Source of the DNA: Fimadaptatus sp050946055
GTDB lineage: Bacteria > Bacillota > Clostridia > Christensenellales > Aristaeellaceae
Length of the DNA: 64,000 nt
Assembly: GCA_050946055.1 (NCBI GenBank)
Contig: JBMNUB010000004.1
Location: forward strand, 59,282-123,281
Reading direction: 5' to 3'
Below are positions 41,412-48,866 of the stretch, piece after piece; positions within the stretch are counted from its first letter, which is position 1, and each line of letters starts with the position of its first letter. The notes under the pieces were generated by a model, which saw only the letters and a program-made list of their open reading frames with translations, did not search any database and was not told where the DNA came from. The translations under genes were made by a program, and so were the position numbers.

Positions 41412-41455
41412 AATCGCGCCGCATAACGACCGAGATGTCGCTGTGCGGCGCGATT
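41412..41455 (+). terminator. Hairpin after the DUF6171 gene
   Basis: Perfect 12-bp arms AATCGCGCCGCA (41412-41423) and TGCGGCGCGATT (41444-41455). The T run is short. The same stem sequence occurs in the terminator at 2779. Confidence 0.65.
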
Positions 41456-41744
41456 GCTATACCGCATGCCATCGCAGCCTTGACATATCAGCTGAATATA
41501 CGCACGCCCCGCAGTCTTGACATTCCAGCCGCACTGCCTAATGCGCGGCGCGCCTTCCATACCCACGTATGGGCACATGCCCACGCGCACTTTTCTTGCC
41601 CACCGCATGCCCATCATGCCCGTTTCATTCATCGCCATGCTTTCACAGGCAACCTGCTCTTGTTGCTTCAGCCGCAGACCTCGACTGCGCGCTTAAGCCT
41701 CCTTACACTCCCAAGCTCTGCTCTATCTCATGTTCCTACACTAG

Positions 41745-42040
41745 CTCCCGCGCATTCCCTCGCTCCCGCGCTTTCCCTCGCTCCCGCACCTTCCCTCGCT
41801 CCCGCACCTTCCCTCGCTCCCGTACCTTCCCTCGCTCCCGCACCTTCCCTCGCTCCCGCACCTTCCCTCGCTCCCGCACCTTCCCTCGCTCCCGCACCTT
41901 CCCTCGCTCCCGCACCTTCCCTCGCTCCCGCACTATCCTCTTGCTCCACGCCTTCCCTCGCTCCCGCGCTTTCCCTTGCTCCCGCGCTTTCCCTTGCTCC
42001 GCGCTTTCCCGCGCTCCCGCACCTTCCCTCGCTTTCGCGC
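41745..42040. repeat. Polypyrimidine tandem array, about 16 units of 18 bp
   Basis: The unit CTCCCGCACCTTCCCTCG repeats from 41745 with exact 18-bp spacing to about 41940, then continues with shorter variants (CTCCCGCGCTTTCCCTTG) to 42040. The strand is almost all C and T with strong asymmetry. It lies between the hairpin at 41412 and the ruvX terminator. The open frames through it (for example PSLAPA repeats) have no ribosome binding sites. Confidence 0.9.
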
Positions 42041-42044
42041 ATGC

Positions 42045-42088
42045 AAAAGCGCCCGCATCGCCATACAACAGGCAATGCGGGCGCTTTT
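42045..42088 (-). terminator. Intrinsic terminator of ruvX
   Basis: Perfect 14-bp arms AAAAGCGCCCGCAT (42045-42058) and ATGCGGGCGCTTTT (42075-42088); T runs on both strands, so it may work in both directions. Confidence 0.85.
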
Positions 42089-42107
42089 TCCGCTTGAGCA
42101 GGCGGCG

Positions 42108-42875
42108 TTATTCGCCGTCATCCTCCTCATTTTCAACCATAGTCAGGTACTTTTCAAACAGCGTCTCCATCAGCTTCTCGTCATCGACGGACACGTACAC
42201 GTCCTCGCCATTCTCGTCGGTGTCCACCTTGAGTATGATCACTTCGTCCTCGTCCACGCCATCAATTTCCTCGGCGGGCGTAAGCAGCAGATAGTTGCCG
42301 CCCTCATGCTCCAGCATCATCAGGAACTCAAAGCGAACGTTCTTGCCTTCCTCGTCCACCAGCTCGACTATGCCGTCAAAATCCATGTTGCCATCGTACT
42401 TGTCATCCATTATACGAAATACCTCGCTCCCTGTATATCGGTACGGCGCGGCCTTCCAGCCGCCGCTGTCCAAGAAACTCTGCAATATCAGCACAGCCGC
42501 CACGCGGTCTATGTACTGCTTGCGCTTTTCGCGGCGCATGCCGCTCTCTATGAGCGCGCCGCGCGCCATGGCCGTGGTCATGCGCTCGTCAAAGAAGCGT
42601 ACTTCCCAGCCGCGGCTTGTCAGATGCTCGGCGAACTCGCGCGTCACGCGCGCCTGCATGCCCTCCTCGCCGCTGAGCGTGCTGGGCAGCCCCAGCAGCA
42701 GCCTGTCGGTGTCGTACCTTGCAAGGAAGTCCGCTATCGCCTGAATATCCGCATTCAGCGACTTTCGGTTTATGGTGTCCACGCTCTGCGCCGTTATGCC
42801 CAGCGGATCGCTCACCGCCACGCCTATGCGCCTTTCGCCCACGTCCAGCGCCAATATGCGCTTTGCCTCGTTCAC
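42108..42875 (-). CDS. ruvX: RuvX/YqgF Holliday-junction resolvase-like protein fused to DUF1292
   Basis: A 255-residue fusion. Residues 1-140 are the YqgF RNase-H fold: RILALDVGERRIGVAVSDPLGITA, LLLGLPSTLSGEEG, FFDERMTTAMARGAL and IDRVAAVLILQSFLD. After a linker of about 20 residues comes a DUF1292 (YrzB) domain: FDGIVELVDEEGKNVRFEFLMMLEHEGGNYLLLTPAE...EDEVIILKVD. In Bacillus subtilis these are separate genes, yrrK (ruvX) and yrzB. An internal ATG near 42413, with AGGT upstream, could also start the DUF1292 part alone. The GTG at 42875 follows GGAGGGTGG; upstream ATGs lie at or before the likely transcription start. RuvX acts in rRNA maturation or recombination. Confidence 0.9.
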   Translation of the reverse strand: MNEAKRILALDVGERRIGVAVSDPLGITAQSVDTINRKSLNADIQAIADFLARYDTDRLLLGLPSTLSGEEGMQARVTREFAEHLTSRGWEVRFFDERMTTAMARGALIESGMRREKRKQYIDRVAAVLILQSFLDSGGWKAAPYRYTGSEVFRIMDDKYDGNMDFDGIVELVDEEGKNVRFEFLMMLEHEGGNYLLLTPAEEIDGVDEDEVIILKVDTDENGEDVYVSVDDEKLMETLFEKYLTMVENEEDDGE

Positions 42876-42900
42876 TCGCCAGCCACCCTCCGTGCGCATT

Positions 42901-42929
42901 ATTATAATAGTCACAAATTATGAAGTCAG
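42901..42929 (-). promoter_or_regulatory. Promoter of ruvX
   Basis: On the minus strand CTGACT (42924-42929), 17 bp, TATAAT (42901-42906). Confidence 0.5.
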
Positions 42930-43015
42930 TATGGCATGCCCGTTGTTTTATCATATTATGGAGTCACTCGCGAACATTCACATACATCAACGCTCGCCGA
43001 TTGCGCCCATGCGCA

Positions 43016-43978
43016 TCAGCACACCTTTATGCAGAACTCGGGACACACGCCCGCACAGTAGCCGCACAGCACGCACTTGCCGAGGTCCACCTGCGCGTGA
43101 CCATCTACCAGCGACAGCGCGCCTTGACCGCATCTGGCCACGCAGCGCCCGCAGCCCTGACACCAGTCGTGTATCATAAGCCGGCGCTCGCTGCGCGCTA
43201 TGCGCTCTATCGCGTCGCGCGGCGGCTCAAGCCCGGCAAACAGCGCCACATTGCAGTCTATCTCATCCTCGCTGCGCATGCCCACCGCCACCGACGATAT
43301 GCCGGGCAGGTTGAGCGCGTAGCTTATGGCCTCCTCACGGCGGCTTATCAGATGCCCGCCGCCCAGCGCCTTCATGGCGTAAAGGCCCACGCCTGCGTCT
43401 GCCGCGCGCGCTATCTCGCGCTCCATGTCCTCGCGCGTGCCGCCCAGTATGCCCAGACCCGCGATGTTTATTATCGGGAATATTATGTCCACGCCGCCGA
43501 AGTACACCGCCGCATGCACGCACTCCACGTGATGCGTGGACACGCCCACCGCACCCACGCGCCCCTTGACCTTCTGCTCGTTCAGGTAGTCCAGCGCCTC
43601 GCGATGGCCGCGCAGCGTGTGTATGTCCTCCTGCTCGTGCAGCTCGAATATGTCGATATAGTCGCGCCCCAGCCCGCGCATGGCGTCCTCCAGCGACTTC
43701 TGCGCGGTCTTGCGGTCATAACAATAGGCTTTGGCGGCGACCTTTATAGAGGGCTCACGCGCCAAAGCCGGCTTTATATGCGCATAATTGCGATAATATT
43801 CGGCTGTATCGACGAAATCCACGCCGCGCTCATATGCATAGAGTATCAGCTCCGCGCCGCGTTCGGGCGGCATGTCCAGCTGAAGCGGGCTCATGGTCAG
43901 CGCGCCGAAGCACAGTCTGGACACCTCTATGCCCGTGCGCCCCAACACGGCCCTGCCCAACTCAGCGCTTGCCTTCAT
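43016..43978 (-). CDS. Aldo/keto reductase with C-terminal 4Fe-4S domain
   Basis: A 320-residue oxidoreductase. Residues 1-260 are an AKR barrel: GRTGIEVSRLCFGALTMS, GVDFVDTAEYYRNY (Asp and Tyr of the catalytic tetrad), KVAAKAYCYD (Lys), FELHEQED (His), VGAVGVSTHH, and IARAADAGVGLYAMKALGGG. The last 60 residues carry cysteine pairs for two clusters (WCQGCGRCVARCGQ and CVLCGYCAGVCPEFC), the second as a clean CxxCxxCxxxC. ATG 43978 overlaps the ireB 3' end by 17 bp. Substrate unknown; the ferredoxin-type tail suggests electrons enter or leave by iron-sulfur clusters. A family member sits here between ireB and ruvX, which are usually neighbours. Confidence 0.9.
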   Translation of the reverse strand: MKASAELGRAVLGRTGIEVSRLCFGALTMSPLQLDMPPERGAELILYAYERGVDFVDTAEYYRNYAHIKPALAREPSIKVAAKAYCYDRKTAQKSLEDAMRGLGRDYIDIFELHEQEDIHTLRGHREALDYLNEQKVKGRVGAVGVSTHHVECVHAAVYFGGVDIIFPIINIAGLGILGGTREDMEREIARAADAGVGLYAMKALGGGHLISRREEAISYALNLPGISSVAVGMRSEDEIDCNVALFAGLEPPRDAIERIARSERRLMIHDWCQGCGRCVARCGQGALSLVDGHAQVDLGKCVLCGYCAGVCPEFCIKVC

Positions 43979-44231
43979 TGGACCTGACATAAAAGCGAAC
44001 CAGCTCCTCAAGTATCTCATCGCGCTCCAGACGCTTTATCATGGAGCGGGCATTGTTGTAGCTCGTTATATAGGTAGGATCGCCCGATATTATATAGCCC
44101 ACTATCTGGGTTATCGGGTCGTATCCCTTGGCCTTGAGAGCCGCGTATACGCTCATTATTATGCTCTTTGCGTCGGGTATGTCGGCGTTCCTGCTGCCCA
44201 GCTGCATGGTCTCGCCAAACTTTTCGCTCAT
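43962..44231 (-). CDS. ireB: IreB-family regulatory phosphoprotein (YrzL)
   Basis: An 89-residue protein, starting MSEKFGETMQLG and containing KSIIMSVYAALKAKGYDPITQIVGYIISGDPTYITSYNNARSMIKRLERDEILEELVRFY, which fits the IreB/UPF0297 family closely. In enterococci IreB is phosphorylated by the IreK kinase and influences cell-envelope and antibiotic tolerance. The frame is open to 44306, but ATG 44231 has GGAGG 9 bp upstream. In many Bacillota this gene leads the yrzL-ruvX-yrzB operon; here an AKR gene follows before ruvX-DUF1292. Confidence 0.95.
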   Translation of the reverse strand: MSEKFGETMQLGSRNADIPDAKSIIMSVYAALKAKGYDPITQIVGYIISGDPTYITSYNNARSMIKRLERDEILEELVRFYVRSNEGKR

Positions 44232-44285
44232 TATCTGTTCGCCTCCTCGGTATCGGCATGATCCTGTGTTTTCTAAATTACATCC

Positions 44286-44315
44286 ATTATATGCCCTTTG
44301 CCGCATTCATGTCAA
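44286..44315 (-). promoter_or_regulatory. Promoter of ireB
   Basis: On the minus strand TTGACA (44310-44315), 18 bp, TATAAT (44286-44291). Confidence 0.75.
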
Positions 44316-44402
44316 GGGGAACACGCCCTGTTGAGCGCCGCAGCCCCACTTTTTTGCCCAAAACGCGGCGATATATTACAGCAATTTCCACCTACTGCCC
44401 TA

Positions 44403-45098
44403 TCAGGCGCCACCCAAAGCGCGCGCATCCTCTATCTCAAACACGCTCAGCACATCCCCCGTCACCGTAAAGCGCACATTCAGCCCAGCAAACTCCACGC
44501 CGTACTTTCTCTCGGGCGCATCTATATAGCCGGGGCGCGGATCCTGCGCCAGCAGACCCATAAGCGCCGCGCGCTTGCCCTCGGGTACGCGCTCTATAAG
44601 CCCCTCGTCAAAGCGCACACTGAGCGAATGCCCGCGCGTCCTCTGGGTAAAGCCCTCTCTGGCGTCGGGATGGCAGTCGGCCACCGGCACATAGGGCTTT
44701 ATGTCGTATATGGGCGTGCCGTCCATCATGTCAATGCCGCGCACGTATATCACAGGGCCGTCGGGCGCATCGTAGTCTATGCGCTCAAGGCGCACGCAGG
44801 ACAGCCCCAGACTGTTGGGGCGAAACGGCGAGCGCGTGGCAAACACGCCCTTGCGCTCATTGCCGCCCAGTCGGGGCGGGCGCACCGTTGCCGACCAATG
44901 GCTCATGTGCGCCTCGGAGAAGTCCCATATCAGCCATATGTGCGAGAACTCCTCCAGTCCGCGCAGCGCCTCGGCCTGACGAAACGCGCTCTCCATAACT
45001 ATCGCGCCCTCCAGCTCATCGACCAGACCGCTCTGGCGCGGCAGTCCGAACTTTGCGGGCAAATCGGTCGATATGTGCGCTATCGGGGTTATCTCCAT
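44403..45098 (-). CDS. trmO: TrmO-type tRNA methyltransferase (TsaA/YaeB)
   Basis: A 231-residue enzyme that methylates the N6 of threonylcarbamoyladenosine at tRNA position 37. The TsaA domain is clear: MEITPIAHISTDLPAKFGLPRQSGL, GLEEFSHIWLIWDFSEA, VRPPRLGGNERKGVFATRSPFRPNSLGLSCVRLERI and GIDMMDGTPIYDIKPYVPVADCHPDA. A C-terminal region of about 75 residues follows. The frame is open to 45194; ATG 45098 has AGGAGGT 6 bp upstream. Confidence 0.92.
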   Translation of the reverse strand: MEITPIAHISTDLPAKFGLPRQSGLVDELEGAIVMESAFRQAEALRGLEEFSHIWLIWDFSEAHMSHWSATVRPPRLGGNERKGVFATRSPFRPNSLGLSCVRLERIDYDAPDGPVIYVRGIDMMDGTPIYDIKPYVPVADCHPDAREGFTQRTRGHSLSVRFDEGLIERVPEGKRAALMGLLAQDPRPGYIDAPERKYGVEFAGLNVRFTVTGDVLSVFEIEDARALGGA

Positions 45099-45411
45099 GC
45101 GCTTACCTCCTGTATATTGGTTTTGCGGGGTTGGGCTTTGAGCAAGGGCATTGCGCGCAAATGCTGACGCGCTGAACGGCCACTCGCTGTGCATTGATGT
45201 AATGCGCTAAGCAGGCGCGCTTCACACGGTCACATGGCAAACAGCGCATCCGGTGCAGTTGACGCGCTGAACAGCCATTCGCCTTGCATGGCTGCCACAA
45301 GGGACAGGCGCACATTCAGTACGACCGATGTGCGATATGCACATCCCTCACGACCGCTGCGCATGACATACGCATCCCGCCCGGCTGCCCATCGCTCCCG
45401 CAACACGAGCA
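45099..45411. other. Gene-free stretch with a duplicated segment
   Basis: About 313 bp without a supported gene. TGACGCGCTGAACGGCCA near 45163 recurs as TGACGCGCTGAACAGCCA near 45259, about 96 bp apart, with TGCATTG/TGCATGG following, so it is probably a decayed two-unit repeat. Confidence 0.5.
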
Positions 45412-45434
45412 GGGCGCTCCGATGCGGAGCGCCC
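45412..45434. terminator. Hairpin after xylB
   Basis: 9-bp arms GGGCGCTCC (45412-45420) and GGAGCGCCC (45426-45434), 5-base loop. It lies 82 bp after the xylB stop on the minus strand. No T run, so moderate confidence. Confidence 0.5.
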
Positions 45435-45515
45435 CGTTAAGCCCTGTCTGCGTTTGCTGCGCAGCCTTCATCTGCCCGCCGCAGAGCCTTGCCCTGCGTC
45501 AAAGCGCCGACGCGC

Positions 45516-47057
45516 TTACTTCTGAAGCGCTGCCGCCTTGTCGTACACCGGCTTGAGGCTGGGGTACAGCTCGCTGTATATCGCGTATGCATCCTCATAT
45601 GCCGCGAAGTTCTTGGGATCGGGCAGAGTCTCGGTCTCCACGCGGACTATGCTGGTAGCCTCGGCCAGATTCTTCCACACGCCCGCGCCCACGCCCGCCA
45701 CCATGACCGCGCCGTATGCGCCGCCCTCGGAAGCCGCGGACATTGTGTACACCGGCAGCTTGAATATGTCGGCCTGCATCTGCCGCCAGAGCGCCGAAGC
45801 CGCGCCGCCGCCCGAGGTGTATATCTTCTCGTTAGGCACGGTTGGGTCGAGCTGGTTGGCTATGTCTATTACCTGCTTTAAGCTGTAAGTCACGCCCTCC
45901 ATGACAGAGCGGGTGATGTCGGCTCTGGTCGTACCCAGCGACAGGCCGTAGAAGCAGCCGCGCGCGTTGGCATCGGGATACGGGCAGCGCTCGCCCGACA
46001 GATAGGGGGCGAATATCACGCCGTTTGCGCCGGGGCAGGAAGCCGCCGCCGCATCGCCCATTATGTCGTACACATTGCGTCCGCTGGCGCGGGCAGCCGC
46101 TATATCGGCCTCGCACAGCGCATCGCGATACCAGCGATAAGCGCCGCCAGCCGCCAGCGTGCAGCCAAACGCATGCCACAGCCCCGGCTCGTTGTTACAG
46201 AACACCTGGAGCTTGCCGCCGGGATTGTCCTTGTAGCCGTTAAGGCCCATGGACACGTTGCCCGCCGTGCCTATGACCACGCCTATTATGCCCTGACGCA
46301 CAAGGCCCGCGCCGGTGGTCTGTATTACGGCGTCGCCGCCGCCCGCGTATACGTTCAGACCCTCGGGCAGACCCGTCAGGCGCGCAACCTCGGGCGTTAT
46401 GTGTCCGGAAAGCGCTGTGGACTCCACGCACTCGGGGAATATGGAACGGGAAAGGCCCACGCGGTCTATCAGCTCCCAGCTCCAGCGGCGTTCTCTTACG
46501 TTAAAGAAGCCCGTGCCGGAAGCGTCGGACATGTCTATTGCGACCTCGCCCGTCAACATGAAGCGAATGTAGTCCTTGGGGTTGAGGAACAGCTTCATGC
46601 GCTCAAAGCTGGCCGGTTCCTCATCGCGCAGCCATATCAGCTTGCCGCCGGTGTATCCGGTCAGCATGCGGTTGTTGGTCAGCGCCACCAGCGCATCCAG
46701 ACCGCCCGCCTGCTCGGTTATCCAGTCGCACTGGCGCTCGGTGCGCTGATCGCACCAGAGCATAGCCGGGCGAATGACGTTCATGTCCGCATCCATAGCG
46801 ACAAGGCCGTGCATCTGCCCGGACAGGCTAAGACCCGCTATCTCGGAGGCGGGCAGCTGCGCGCGGGCGATTATGGTCTGCACGGACTTGACCACCGCGT
46901 CCCACCAATCCTCGGGGCGTTGCTCGGCCCAGCCGGGACGGGGTGTATACAGCGGATACTCCTCGGTGCATGACGCCACCACGCGGCCGGATTCATCTGC
47001 GATTATGCTCTTGGTGCCGGATGTTCCTATGTCTACGCCTATCAGATACTTGGGCAT
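45516..47057 (-). CDS. xylB: Xylulokinase (FGGY family)
   Basis: A 513-residue sugar kinase. It has the FGGY start LIGVDIGTSGTKSIIADESG, LSLSGQMHGLVAMD, the phosphate-binding GGGDAVIQTTGAGL and IGTAGNVSMG, and IFAPYLSGERCPYPDANARG and GGAASALWRQMQADIFKLPVYT. It matches the xylulokinase branch and the usual length (about 500). ATG 47057 has AAGGAG 10 bp upstream; an upstream in-frame ATG at 47081 is less likely. It stands alone with a promoter; no isomerase or transporter is adjacent. Related in function to the GH51 arabinofuranosidase at 38.5 kb, as both feed pentose metabolism. Confidence 0.9.
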   Translation of the reverse strand: MPKYLIGVDIGTSGTKSIIADESGRVVASCTEEYPLYTPRPGWAEQRPEDWWDAVVKSVQTIIARAQLPASEIAGLSLSGQMHGLVAMDADMNVIRPAMLWCDQRTERQCDWITEQAGGLDALVALTNNRMLTGYTGGKLIWLRDEEPASFERMKLFLNPKDYIRFMLTGEVAIDMSDASGTGFFNVRERRWSWELIDRVGLSRSIFPECVESTALSGHITPEVARLTGLPEGLNVYAGGGDAVIQTTGAGLVRQGIIGVVIGTAGNVSMGLNGYKDNPGGKLQVFCNNEPGLWHAFGCTLAAGGAYRWYRDALCEADIAAARASGRNVYDIMGDAAAASCPGANGVIFAPYLSGERCPYPDANARGCFYGLSLGTTRADITRSVMEGVTYSLKQVIDIANQLDPTVPNEKIYTSGGGAASALWRQMQADIFKLPVYTMSAASEGGAYGAVMVAGVGAGVWKNLAEATSIVRVETETLPDPKNFAAYEDAYAIYSELYPSLKPVYDKAAALQK

Positions 47058-47116
47058 AATGTACTTCTCCTTTTGCAACATGTTTCCGGGCCTTCCCCGG
47101 TAGTTTCATTACGTCC

Positions 47117-47145
47117 ATTTTAATAACACTGCCTGCATTTGTCAA
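47117..47145 (-). promoter_or_regulatory. Promoter of xylB
   Basis: On the minus strand TTGACA (47140-47145), 17 bp, TAAAAT (47117-47122). Confidence 0.7.
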
Positions 47146-47312
47146 CCGCAAAGCGCCATCTGAGCGCTTTATCCACAGCCCAATGAAATTATGCCGCGCG
47201 CATATGTGTATATCGCCTACCGGCATCTGTGCCGCATCCAGCTCAGCCGCACCCACGCGCGCTAAAAGCGTTTTGACGCACGCGCAATGCGCGCCTCCAT
47301 TACCGCTCAGGC

Positions 47313-47747
47313 AAGCCTTGCCGCATGCCTACTACACGTGCTTCTCACTCGCCCGCGCGCTTCATCCACAGCCCTATGCAGGTTGGCATACGAAACTGTT
47401 CTGGCAAGCCTTGCCGCATGCCTACTACACGTGCTTCTCACTCGCCCGCGCGCTTCATCCACAGCCCTATGCAGGTTGGCATACGAAACTGTTCTGGCAA
47501 GCCTTGCCGCATGCCCGCCACACGTGCTTCTCACTCGCCCGCGCGCTTTATGTACAGCCCTATGCCGGTTGGCATACGAAACTGTTCTGGCAAGCCTTGC
47601 CGCATGCCTACTACACGTGCTTCTCACTTGTCCGCGCGCTTCATCCACAGCCCTATGCCGGTTGGCATACGAAACTGTTCTGGCAAGCCTTGCCGCATGC
47701 CTGCTCCGCGCGCTTCATCCACAGCCCTATGCCGGTTGGCACCTGCG
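47313..47747. repeat. Tandem array, five units of 93 bp
   Basis: AAGCCTTGCCGCATGCC occurs at 47313, 47406, 47499, 47592 and 47685, exactly 93 bp apart. Units are nearly identical; the last is shortened. Each holds TCCACAGCCCTATGC and GGTTGGCATACGAAAC. The period is a multiple of three, which keeps open frames on both strands (31-residue repeats), but no ribosome binding site or promoter fits them. It lies between the xylB promoter and the holA 3' end. Confidence 0.9.
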
Positions 47748-47852
47748 TCTCCCTTTGTCGCGCGCACGCATTCAACTGAAGCGCTGCCCGCGCAGGCACA
47801 TTTGCGCCCTGCCCCGGCTTGCGCATCCTCTTGCTTTTTCCACAGCCTGCAC

Positions 47853-48866
47853 TCAGGTGGTGAGCCAATTCAGCATGAGTCTGCCCAGCGCCTCGCTGTC
47901 GCTCATGGTGCCGCTCTTTATGGCGAACTCGGCGTTTACGCAGTCGCGGTAAGCGCCGGTCAACTGCTCCTCGCTGAATGCGCGCAGCTGGCGGCGCGTG
48001 TTGCGCAGGCCGTAGGGCGTTATGCCCAGCGCCTTGACTATCTCCGCATCGGACGCGCGGCGGCGCTCCATTAGCTTTATGTGCGCCATGAAGCGCATCT
48101 GCCGGGTTATCATGGCCAGCACGCGCACCCTGTCCTCGCCCGACTCCAGCATCACATCCAGCATGCGAAACGCCGCCGCGCCGTTTTTCTCTATCAGGCG
48201 GTCAATCAGCTGAAATATGGTGCATTCCAGCGTGGGCGTGACTATCTCAAGGTCGTCTATCGTTATGTCATCGCGCTCGCCCGCGTGCGCGGCCAGCTTT
48301 GCCACCTCGCCATCCAGCCGGGTGAGCGACGCGCCCGCGCGAAACGCCAGCTGCGATACCACGTCCGGCGATATGCGCTTGCCCAGCTTGCCAAAGCGCG
48401 CGCTCAGCCACTTGTTGAGTTGCCTGTCATCCAGCTGATCAAACGACACCACATGCGCATGTTCGGCCTTGCCAAACGCCTTGAACAGCGCCTTGCGCCC
48501 ATCCGCCGCACCGCGCATGTACATTACAAGGCAGCAGCTTGAGGGCAGGCGCTTAAGGTACTCGGCGATGCGCTCGCTCTCCTCCTTTTCGCCGCGGCTC
48601 TGTCCGCTCATCAGCGGCGCAAAGTCGCGCACCACGACAAGCCTGCGCTCGGCCATCATGGGCAGAGTCTCGCAGGCGGCGATTATGTCATCGGCCGGCT
48701 TGCCCTCCAGTATGTTTTCGTTGAGCGCCTCCAAGCCTTCGGGCAGCAGTGCGCTCTCTATGCGCCTTAGCGCCTCTCGCTTTACGAAGTTCTCCTCGCC
48801 CGTGAACAGATAGCCCCGCGCTATATAGCCCGCCTTCAGCTTGTCAAAGAATTCGGTGTGATCCAT
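47853..48866 (-). CDS. holA: DNA polymerase III delta subunit
   Basis: A 337-residue clamp-loader subunit. It starts MDHTEFFDKLKAGYIARGYLFTGEENFVKREALRRI, with the HolA P-loop-like LFTGEE, VVVRDF, a central arginine-finger-like region and the C-terminal helical collar (IFQLIDRLIEKNGAAAFRMLDVMLESGEDRVRVLAMITRQMRFMAHIK). The start is ATG 48866, with GGAGGAAAC directly upstream and 31 bp overlap with comEC. This comEC-holA order is common in Bacillota. It loads the sliding clamp with the gamma/tau and delta-prime subunits. Confidence 0.95.
   Translation of the reverse strand: MDHTEFFDKLKAGYIARGYLFTGEENFVKREALRRIESALLPEGLEALNENILEGKPADDIIAACETLPMMAERRLVVVRDFAPLMSGQSRGEKEESERIAEYLKRLPSSCCLVMYMRGAADGRKALFKAFGKAEHAHVVSFDQLDDRQLNKWLSARFGKLGKRISPDVVSQLAFRAGASLTRLDGEVAKLAAHAGERDDITIDDLEIVTPTLECTIFQLIDRLIEKNGAAAFRMLDVMLESGEDRVRVLAMITRQMRFMAHIKLMERRRASDAEIVKALGITPYGLRNTRRQLRAFSEEQLTGAYRDCVNAEFAIKSGTMSDSEALGRLMLNWLTT

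Noticed and set aside
47313..47747. CRISPR array
   Set aside because: The 93-bp units are continuous, with no unique spacers between shorter conserved repeats, and no cas genes are near. The other arrays were tested in the same way and rejected.
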